Source: Cellulomonas palmilytica
Lineage (GTDB): Bacteria; Actinomycetota; Actinomycetes; Actinomycetales; Cellulomonadaceae
Length of the DNA: 64,000 nucleotides
NCBI RefSeq assembly: GCF_021590045.1
Contig: NZ_CP062221.1
Location: 1,922,001 to 1,986,000, forward strand
Direction: 5' to 3'
Shown here: piece after piece, positions 45,175 through 53,988 of the stretch
Position numbering within the stretch: the first letter of the stretch is position 1
Layout: each line of letters begins with the position of its first letter
Notes under the pieces: generated by a model
Seen by the model: only the letters and a program-made list of their open reading frames with translations
Databases searched by the model: none
What the model was told of the DNA's origin: nothing
Position numbers and translations under genes: made by a program

Positions 45175-45178
<4 letters not shown>
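44111..45178 (-). CDS. Glycosyltransferase-like protein (family 1 / GT4 type)
   Basis: 355 residues. The C-terminal half has a Rossmann-like region with SERKQPQVFVDVVERVH and, near the end, SHTTAFLATATDESYGLEYVEALVAGAVGVFPDRPWA, the nucleotide-sugar-binding E-x7-E style motif of GT-B enzymes; the N-terminal half is divergent. Donor and acceptor are unknown. No signal or membrane segment. Its ATG overlaps the hppA stop (ATGA), so it is made together with the proton-pumping pyrophosphatase; one plausible link is that PPi from sugar-nucleotide synthesis is consumed by that pump, but this is speculation. Confidence 0.72.
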
Positions 45179-47832
<2,654 letters not shown>

Positions 47833-47948
47833 GTTCTCCCCCGAGAGGTGAGGTGCTCTTGGGGTCGACGCTAGGAGCGCAGGTCAGGCCCGGCGTGAGT
47901 CGAAGGTCACACACACCCGGGTCGTCGCGTGCGATGCGGGTGGAACCA

Positions 47949-47985
47949 CGAGAGCCGCCGCCCGGGGGACGGGCGGCGGCTCTCG
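47949..47985 (-). terminator. Strong hairpin terminator
   Basis: A perfect 15-bp inverted repeat (47949-47963 and 47971-47985, CGAGAGCCGCCGCCC arm) with a 7-base loop lies 26 bases past the stop of the small membrane protein gene and before the hppA promoter region, insulating the two. Confidence 0.8.
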
Positions 47986-48011
47986 GCGCTGGAGGACGTG
48001 CGGGGTGACGG

Positions 48012-48242
48012 TCAGCGGTCCTCGAGGGCCGGCACGATCGTCGTGGGGATGGCGAACGCGAGGCTCACCGCGGCGATGCCGCCGAAGAACACCCAGGCCT
48101 TCGCGGCGTCGGCCACCGAGAACGCGACCGCGAACAGCGCGAGGCCGGCGAAGAACAGCAGGAACGTGAAGAAGACGGTGACCGCACGCTCGGCGGAGCC
48201 GGAACGGTCGTCGTCACGACGCTGCAGGACGGGTTCGCTCAT
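48012..48242 (-). CDS. Small two-helix membrane protein
   Basis: 76 residues: a charged cytoplasmic start (MSEPVLQRRDDDRSGSAERA), helix about 21-44 rich in Phe, and helix 48-68. No family is recognised. The ATG at 48242 and a strong terminator downstream support a real single gene. Confidence 0.65.
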   Translation of the reverse strand: MSEPVLQRRDDDRSGSAERAVTVFFTFLLFFAGLALFAVAFSVADAAKAWVFFGGIAAVSLAFAIPTTIVPALEDR

Positions 48243-48315
48243 GCGGGCCAGCCTACCCGGGACCTTCGTCCCTGGTCGGCGTGTCCGGCAGGCGTGCTCG
48301 GCGCGCGGTTAAGCG

Positions 48316-48326
48316 ATTCGACGAAT
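48316..48326. promoter_or_regulatory. Small palindrome upstream of the esterase gene
   Basis: ATTCGACGAAT is an 11-base palindrome within an AT-richer patch (TTAAGCGATTCGACGAATGTCG) 119 bases before the CE3 esterase start. It may be part of a carbohydrate-responsive operator; it does not match the CebR palindrome TGGGAGCGCTCCCA. Confidence 0.3.
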
Positions 48327-48444
48327 GTCGTTCATCGAAGGAGGTGCGGGAACGTGCCCTGCAGGACCGGACGCGGATGCGGACGCGGCGAGGCGGTTCG
48401 ACGCGACGCCCGCGACGGGGCGGGCCCGACAGCCGGAGGAGACC

Positions 48445-49608
48445 ATGCGAACCACTCGGACGACGACGTCCGCGGCCCCGCGGCGGCTCGCGAGCACGCT
48501 CGCCGCGCTCGCGGTCGGCGCGCTGGCGGCGGTGCTGGGGCTGGTGGCGACCGCACCCGCGGGCAGCGCGGCGGACCCGGTGCGCATCATGGCGCTGGGC
48601 GACTCGATCACCGGGTCGCCGGGCTGCTGGCGCGCGCTGCTGTGGCAGCGGCTGCAGGCCGCGGGGATCACGGACACCGACTTCGTCGGGACACTGCCCG
48701 GTGAGGGCTGCGGCTTCGCGTACGACGGCGAGAACGAGGGCCACGGCGGCTTTCTCGTCACGAACGTCGCCGCGCAGGGGGAGCTCGTCGGCTGGCTCGA
48801 CCAGACCGACCCCGACGTGGTGCTCATGCACTTCGGGACGAACGACGTGTGGTCGAACCGCTCGACGACCGAGATCCTCGCGGCCTACACGACGCTCGTG
48901 GACCAGATGCGCGCGAACAACCCCGACATGGTGGTGCTGGTCGCGCAGATCATCCCCGTGGCGCCCGCGACGTGCGCCGAGTGCCCCGCGCGCACGGTCG
49001 CGTTGAACCAGGCGATCCCGGCCTGGGCGGCGGGCCTGTCGACGTCGCGCTCGCCCGTGACCGTCGTCGACCACTGGACGGGCTGGGACCCGGCGGTCGA
49101 CACGTACGACGGCGTGCACCCCGACGAGGACGGCATCGCGAAGATGGCGGACCGCTGGTACGCGCCGCTCGCCGCGGTGCTGACCGGCAGCACGCCCGAG
49201 CCGACGACGACCACGACGGTCCCGCCGTCGTACGAGCCCACCCCGGCGCCGACGATCTCGGCGCCGAGCACGTCCCCGTCGCCCACGCCGACCGCGACAC
49301 CCACCCCGCCGCCGACGAAGGGCTGCACCGCGACCTGGACGGTGCAGAGCCGCTGGCCCGGCGGGTTCGTCGTCGGCGTGCGCGTGACCGCCGGCTCGTC
49401 GGCCCTCACGTCGTGGACGGTCACGGCGACCCTGCCCGACGGTCAGGTCGCGAACGCGTGGAGCTCGCAGGTGGTCCAGTCCGGTTCGACGGTGACCTTC
49501 ACGCCCGCCGCGTGGAACGCCGGCCTGCCCGCCTCGGCGTCGACGGACGTCGGGTTCCAGGGCACGGGGGCACCCGAGGCGACGTCGGTGACCTGCACGG
49601 GGTCCTGA
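48445..49608 (+). CDS. Secreted CE3-type esterase (acetyl xylan esterase) with CBM2
   Basis: 387 residues. A signal peptide (1-42, cleavage near GSAA/D) is followed by an SGNH/CE3 domain: IMALGDSITGSPGCW with Ser54, GTND at 131-134, and DGVHPDEDG with Asp222 and His225. A Thr/Pro/Ser linker (about 245-293) leads to a C-terminal CBM2 module with CTATW near its start, WPGGFVVGV, VQSGSTVTF, WNAGLPAS and GFQGTG. It would deacetylate xylan while bound to cellulose or xylan outside the cell. GGAGGAGACC precedes the ATG at 48445. A strong AAGGAGG at 48339 further upstream belongs to no convincing ORF. Confidence 0.88.
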   Translation: MRTTRTTTSAAPRRLASTLAALAVGALAAVLGLVATAPAGSAADPVRIMALGDSITGSPGCWRALLWQRLQAAGITDTDFVGTLPGEGCGFAYDGENEGHGGFLVTNVAAQGELVGWLDQTDPDVVLMHFGTNDVWSNRSTTEILAAYTTLVDQMRANNPDMVVLVAQIIPVAPATCAECPARTVALNQAIPAWAAGLSTSRSPVTVVDHWTGWDPAVDTYDGVHPDEDGIAKMADRWYAPLAAVLTGSTPEPTTTTTVPPSYEPTPAPTISAPSTSPSPTPTATPTPPPTKGCTATWTVQSRWPGGFVVGVRVTAGSSALTSWTVTATLPDGQVANAWSSQVVQSGSTVTFTPAAWNAGLPASASTDVGFQGTGAPEATSVTCTGS

Positions 49609-49663
49609 CGCGTCGGCACGCGCCCGGCCTGCCGATCTCGGGGCGGGACGGCAGGCTGGGCGC

Positions 49664-50578
49664 GTGGCAGTGCGCATCGGGATCTCGGGCTGGCGGTACG
49701 CGCCGTGGCGCGGCGTGTTCTACCCGCGCGGCCTGCGGCAGCGCGCGGAGCTGGAGTACGCCGCGCAGCGCATGACGAGCATCGAGGTCAACGGCTCGTT
49801 CTACGCGCTGCAACGCCCCGAGAGCTACCAGGCGTGGGCGCAGCAGGTGCCGGCGGACTTCGTGTTCTCGGTCAAGGGTCCGCGGTTCGTCACGCACCTC
49901 AAGAAGCTCGCGGACGTGCGGACGCCCCTCGCGAACTTCTTCGCCTCGGGCGTGCTGGCGCTCGGGCCGCGGCTCGGTCCCGTCCTGTGGCAGCTCCCGC
50001 CGACCCTCGGCTACGACGCGGACCGGCTCGCGGCGTTCTTCGACCTGCTGCCGCGCAGCACCGAGGCTGCGGCGGCCCTCGCCGCGCAGCACGACGAGCG
50101 GCTCGACGACCGCGCGTGGACGACGACCGACGCCGACCGCCCCGTGCGCCACGTGCTCGAGGTGCGGCACCCGTCGTTCGAGGACCCCGCGTTCGTCGCG
50201 CTGGCCCGCGCGCACGGCATCGGGCTCGTGGTCGCGGACACCGCGGGCCGGTGGCCGGTGATCGAGGACGTCACCGCGGACCTCGTGTACGTGCGGCTGC
50301 ACGGCGACACCGAGCTCTACACGTCGGGGTACGACGACGCCGCGCTCGACCGGTGGGCGCGCCGCGTCCGCACGTGGGCGGCGGGCGGCGAGCCCGACGA
50401 CGCGCGCCGGCTCGGTCCACCGGCGCCGCCCGCGCTCGGCGGGCGGGACGTGTTCGTCTACTTCGACAACGACACCAAGGTCCGCGCGCCGGTCGACGCG
50501 CAGGGGCTCATCGCGCGGCTGCCGGGCCTCGAGCGGGACCTCGAGCGGGGCCTCGCTCGGGACCTCGAGCAGGACTGA
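49664..50578 (+). CDS. DUF72 domain-containing protein
   Basis: 304 residues with the TIM-barrel-like DUF72 pattern: IGISGWRYAPWRGVFYP at the start, YAAQRMTSIEVNGSFYALQRPES, FVFSVKGPRFVTHLKKL, and VYFDNDTKVRAPVDAQGL at the end. Function unknown; cytoplasmic. The GTG at 49664 follows CAGGCT by 6 bases and no ribosome-binding site is seen, again suggesting a leaderless mRNA. Confidence 0.85.
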   Translation: MAVRIGISGWRYAPWRGVFYPRGLRQRAELEYAAQRMTSIEVNGSFYALQRPESYQAWAQQVPADFVFSVKGPRFVTHLKKLADVRTPLANFFASGVLALGPRLGPVLWQLPPTLGYDADRLAAFFDLLPRSTEAAAALAAQHDERLDDRAWTTTDADRPVRHVLEVRHPSFEDPAFVALARAHGIGLVVADTAGRWPVIEDVTADLVYVRLHGDTELYTSGYDDAALDRWARRVRTWAAGGEPDDARRLGPPAPPALGGRDVFVYFDNDTKVRAPVDAQGLIARLPGLERDLERGLARDLEQD

Positions 50579-50585
50579 GTGCGTG

Positions 50586-50960
50586 TCAGGCGCGGCCGCG
50601 CAGGCGGTCGAGCCGGCGACGGTCGCGCTTCGTCGGACGCCCGGCGCCGCGGTCGCGCACCCCGGCCAGCGCGACCTGCGCCTTCGGGACGGGCGCGGGG
50701 GAGCGGTCGAGGTAGCACTCCACGGCGACCGCGGCGCCCACGCGCTTGACGACGGTCCGGCGTACCTCGACGATCCGCTCGCGCTCACCGCCGCGCACGT
50801 GCACCTCGTCGCCCGGCACGACGATCGTCGCGGGCTTCGCGCGCTCGCCGTTGACCCGCACGTGGCCGGCACGGCACGCGGCACCCGCCGCGGACCTCGT
50901 CGGGAACAGGCGCACGGCCCAGCACCACGCGTCGACGCGCGCCCGCACCACCTCCGCCAT
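50586..50960 (-). CDS. S4-domain RNA-binding protein (Hsp15/HslR-like)
   Basis: 124 residues. An S4 domain fills residues 5-60 (RVDAWCWAVRLFPTRSAAGAACRAGHVRVNG), followed by a basic tail rich in Arg/Lys (GRPTKRDRRRLDRLRG). Hsp15-type proteins bind stalled 50S subunits carrying peptidyl-tRNA. The ATG at 50960 follows CAACCT by 6 bases (probable leaderless start); an upstream ATG would add MCQPGD. It converges on the DUF72 gene with a 7-base gap. Confidence 0.82.
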   Translation of the reverse strand: MAEVVRARVDAWCWAVRLFPTRSAAGAACRAGHVRVNGERAKPATIVVPGDEVHVRGGERERIVEVRRTVVKRVGAAVAVECYLDRSPAPVPKAQVALAGVRDRGAGRPTKRDRRRLDRLRGRA

Positions 50961-51068
50961 GTCCCCAGGTTGGCACACGCCGCGGCGTGCCCGGCGCCGG
51001 CACCGGTGGCGCGCCCGTCCCGGGCGCGAGAGGGTGCGCGAGACGGTGCGCGGCGACGGGGAGGTGCC

Positions 51069-51521
51069 ATGGACATCGAGCAGGTCGAGCTCGCGACGGC
51101 GACGCTCGCAGCGGTCCGCGAGCGGGTGCGGATGGACGCGCTCCCGGCGTTCTACGACCGCGCCTTCCGGCAGGTCGCCGAGGCGCTCGGCGCGGCCGGT
51201 GTGACGCCCCTGGGGCCGGCCGTCGGCTGGTTCGCGGACGCGCCGACCGACACGATCGACATCGCCGTGGGGTTCCCCGCGCCGCCGTCGGCGGTGCTTG
51301 ACGGCGTCGAGCTCCTCACCGTGCCGGGCGGACCCGCCGTGGTCGGCACCTACCAGGGGTCCTACGACAGGATGGCGGACGCCTGGGGCGAGGTCGCCGC
51401 GTGGTGCCGCGAGCAGGACGTCCAGGGCCGCGGCGACTTCTGGGAGGAGTACGTCACCGAGCCGAGCCCGGGCGGCGACCCCGAGCAGAACGTGACACGG
51501 CTCGTGTCACCCCTGCTCTGA
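51069..51521 (+). CDS. GyrI-like small-molecule-binding domain protein
   Basis: 150 residues of the GyrI/AraC effector-binding fold: VELATATLAAVRERVRMDALPAFYDRAF, then GWFADAPTDTIDIAVGFPAP and the final WEEYVTEPSPGGDPEQNVTRL, ending with the typical acidic Glu residues. Stand-alone members bind small hydrophobic cations. GGGGAGGTG lies before the ATG at 51069. Confidence 0.8.
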   Translation: MDIEQVELATATLAAVRERVRMDALPAFYDRAFRQVAEALGAAGVTPLGPAVGWFADAPTDTIDIAVGFPAPPSAVLDGVELLTVPGGPAVVGTYQGSYDRMADAWGEVAAWCREQDVQGRGDFWEEYVTEPSPGGDPEQNVTRLVSPLL

Positions 51522-51557
51522 GGCGCCGCCCGGACCCCGTGGGCACGCGCCGAGGGA

Positions 51558-51866
51558 TCAGGCGCGGCGCGTGATGCGCACCGTCCACGCCTCGGGGCCG
51601 TCGACGAGCACCTCGGTGTCGATGTGCGCACGCTCGGCGAGCTGCGCGAGCAGCGGGCGCGGCAGGTGCGGCGCGACGAGCACGAGCGAGCTCCCCGGGG
51701 CGATCGCCTCGAACGCGCCGAAGACGGTCGCGTGCCGGATGGCGTGCGGGATCGCGCGCACGTCCAGGACGGGGTCGGCCTCGTCGTGACCGCCGCAGCC
51801 GCACGAGTGCGGCTCTCCCGCGGGCTCGGGGGCGCTGGGGAGGATGTCGACGTCCTGCGTGGTCAT
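51558..51866 (-). CDS. DUF2249 domain-containing protein
   Basis: 102 residues. An N-terminal segment with HSCGCGGHDEAD (Cys/His cluster at about 20-31) precedes the DUF2249 domain (LDVRAIPHAIRHATVFGAFEAI ... DGPEAWTVRITRR). DUF2249 proteins are often found beside hemerythrin, nitric-oxide and denitrification genes; a redox or metal-handling role is possible. It lies downstream of the Fe-S-type regulator on the same strand, 91 bases away, next to the nirK operon. Confidence 0.75.
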   Translation of the reverse strand: MTTQDVDILPSAPEPAGEPHSCGCGGHDEADPVLDVRAIPHAIRHATVFGAFEAIAPGSSLVLVAPHLPRPLLAQLAERAHIDTEVLVDGPEAWTVRITRRA

Positions 51867-51957
51867 GGCGACCTCCGGGGTGGCGGGAACGGTGTGTCGC
51901 CGACGAGGTTGTCACGGCCTCGGTCGTGGAAAAGGGGACCTACGGCCCTGGTCGACG

Positions 51958-52704
51958 TCAGCGCCTCGGGACGGACCCGTCGGCGCGCCGCAGCTCGAGC
52001 ACGCAGTGCTCCCGGCCGACGAACGGGCGCAGCCGCTCGGCCGTCAGCGGTCCGCCCACCGTGTCGAGGACGCCGCTCGCCAGGCCCAGGTGCACGCTGC
52101 ACACGACGTCCGGGCGCTCGCGCGCGAGCTCGAGGAACGGGCAGCGCCACAGGTCGACGCGCAGCGCCTCGTCGTCGCGCTCGGGGTCGAACCCGAGGCG
52201 GTCGAGGTGGCCCTCGAGCGCGTCGAGCTGCCGCTGCTCGGCGGCGGTCGCGGTCTCGTCGTCGACGTCGGACCCGACGTCGAGGGAAGGTTCCAGGACT
52301 CCTCCGGGAGCGGTGAGCGCGCGACCGGCCGAGCGGGCGGCGTCCCGCGTGGGGCCGAGGTCGCGGCCGAACCCGCTGATCAGCACCTTGGTGAGCGCGA
52401 CGTGCGCGATCGACTCCTCGAGCCGCCCCATCGCGATCGGGTCGCTGCGCGCGTCGTCGGGCGACGCGATGCGGTAGAGCATGCGCGGCCGCCCGCGCAC
52501 GGTGCGGCTCTCGGGCGCGCGCACCGCGTAACCGTCGGCGACGAGACGCGCGAGGTGCTCGCGCGTCGTGTTCTCGTGCAGCCCGGTCGCGGCGGCGAGC
52601 GCGCCGACGGTGTGCGACCCGCCGCGCTGCAGGATGCGCAGCAGGTCGACGCGGCTCGCCGCGGCGAGCGTGCGCTCCGCGGGGGTGCGTCGGGGTGCCG
52701 GCAT
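51958..52704 (-). CDS. Winged-helix regulator with Cys/His redox- or NO-sensing C-terminus
   Basis: 248 residues. The N-terminal winged helix covers about 8-80 (LLRILQRGGSHTVGALAAATGLHENTTREHLARLVADGYAV). The C-terminus carries Cys188, Cys202, His205 and Cys234 in CPFLELARERPDVVCSVHLG and REHCVLEL, a spacing like the Fe-S regulators of the SufR type. It probably binds an iron-sulfur cluster and senses NO, oxygen or iron. It is divergent from the NnrS-like/nirK operon across an 87-base gap, so control of that operon and of itself is the obvious inference. ATG at 52704. Confidence 0.78.
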   Translation of the reverse strand: MPAPRRTPAERTLAAASRVDLLRILQRGGSHTVGALAAATGLHENTTREHLARLVADGYAVRAPESRTVRGRPRMLYRIASPDDARSDPIAMGRLEESIAHVALTKVLISGFGRDLGPTRDAARSAGRALTAPGGVLEPSLDVGSDVDDETATAAEQRQLDALEGHLDRLGFDPERDDEALRVDLWRCPFLELARERPDVVCSVHLGLASGVLDTVGGPLTAERLRPFVGREHCVLELRRADGSVPRR

Positions 52705-52791
52705 GTCGTCAGTATCGGGCCACGCTCCCGGGGGGACGGGCAGGACCTCGGTCCCGCGCGTCCGGGGGAGCGGGTTAACTACGGTCCTGTC
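52705..52791. promoter_or_regulatory. Divergent promoter/operator region of the nirK operon
   Basis: A -10 TACGGT (52780-52785) lies 6 bases before the GTG of the plus-strand operon. Upstream, CGCTCCC (52723-52729) and GGGAGCG (52766-52772) form an inverted repeat spanning the place where a -35 would be, the best candidate for the operator of the divergent regulator. Confidence 0.45.
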
Positions 52792-53988
52792 GTGGAAAAG
52801 ACGTCACGACGCACGGGCCCCGGCGTGCGCCTGGCCCTGCTGCTGCCCGCGGGGGTCGCGATGCTCGCGGGCCTCGACGCCGCGCTCACGCTCCTCGGCC
52901 TGCCCGCGCCCGTCCCGTCCGACCGGCTCGCGGACGTCCACGGTCCGCTCATGGTCCTGGGCTTCGTCGGCACGCTCGTCGCGCTCGAGCGTGCCGTCGC
53001 GCTCGCACCCGGCGGCACCGACGAGCGAGCCCGCCCCTGGGCGTGGGCCGCACCGGGGCTGCTGGGGCTCGGCGGACTCCTGCTCGTCGCGCCCGCACCG
53101 CTCGTGGCCGCCCGCGCGTGCCTCGTCGTCGGGGCCGCCGTGCTGGTCGCGCTGTACGGCGCGGCCTGGCGGCGGCGGGCCGACGCCGCCATCGCGGTGC
53201 AGGGGCTCGGGGCGCTGGGCGCCGTCGGCGCGGCGGTCCTGTGGGCCGCGGACGTGCCCGTGCCCTACCTCGCGCCGTGGCTCGTCGCGTTCCTCGTCCT
53301 CACGGTCGTCGGGGAGCGGCTCGAGCTCATGCGGATCGTCCCTGTGGCGCCGCTCGCCGAGCGCGGCATCGTCGGCGGGGCGTGCGCGCTCGTCGGCGGC
53401 GCGGCGCTCGCGCTCGTCTGGCCGGGTGTCGGCACCGCCGTGCTCGGGGCGGCGCTCGTCGGGATCGTGGCGCTGCTCGCACGGTTCGACGTCGCGCGGC
53501 GGACCGTGCGCGGCACCGGGCTGCCGCGCTACATGGCGGTCGCGATGCTCGCGTCGTTCGCCTGGCTCGCCGTGGCCGGCGGCCTGTGGCTCGTCGCCGG
53601 TCCGACGACGAGCGGGGCGCGCTACGACGCGCTCCTGCACGCCGTGTTCCTCGGGTTCGTCATGTCGATGGTCATGGCGCACGCGCCCGTGATCCTGCCC
53701 GCGGTGCTGCGCCGGCCGCTGCCGTACCGACCCGCGATGTACGCGCCGCTCGCGCTGCTGCACGTGACGCTCGCGCTGCGCGTGGTCGGCGACGCGCGCG
53801 ACGCCGCGGTCGTCGTGCAGGTCGGCGGGGTCGGCAACGTCGTCGCGGTCCTCGCGTTCGTGGTCGTCGCGGTCACGAGCGTGCTGCTCGGCGCACCGGC
53901 CCGGCCGGGTCGCGACCAGCGCGCCGAGCCACCCGCAGCAGCACCCCCGTCGCCCACGGCGGCGAACCGGCTGGAGGTCGTGGCATGA
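52792..53988 (+). CDS. NnrS-like polytopic membrane protein
   Basis: 398 residues with about 11-12 helices. His residues sit in or next to helices in DVHGPLMVLGFVGTLVALERA, LLHAVFLGFVMSMVMAHAP, and PLALLHVTLALRV, a pattern resembling NnrS, the heme/copper membrane protein linked to nitrogen-oxide metabolism. Exact function unknown. The GTG at 52792 is chosen from the -10 six bases upstream; there is no ribosome-binding site. Its stop overlaps the nirK-fusion start (ATGA). Confidence 0.65.
   Translation: MEKTSRRTGPGVRLALLLPAGVAMLAGLDAALTLLGLPAPVPSDRLADVHGPLMVLGFVGTLVALERAVALAPGGTDERARPWAWAAPGLLGLGGLLLVAPAPLVAARACLVVGAAVLVALYGAAWRRRADAAIAVQGLGALGAVGAAVLWAADVPVPYLAPWLVAFLVLTVVGERLELMRIVPVAPLAERGIVGGACALVGGAALALVWPGVGTAVLGAALVGIVALLARFDVARRTVRGTGLPRYMAVAMLASFAWLAVAGGLWLVAGPTTSGARYDALLHAVFLGFVMSMVMAHAPVILPAVLRRPLPYRPAMYAPLALLHVTLALRVVGDARDAAVVVQVGGVGNVVAVLAFVVVAVTSVLLGAPARPGRDQRAEPPAAAPPSPTAANRLEVVA

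Noticed and set aside
48337..48704. ORF starting at GTG 48354 behind a perfect AAGGAGG
   Set aside because: It runs through the esterase gene in another frame with Arg/Gly-rich sequence and no domain; the esterase has its own ribosome-binding site at 48437. The upstream AAGGAGG is left unexplained.
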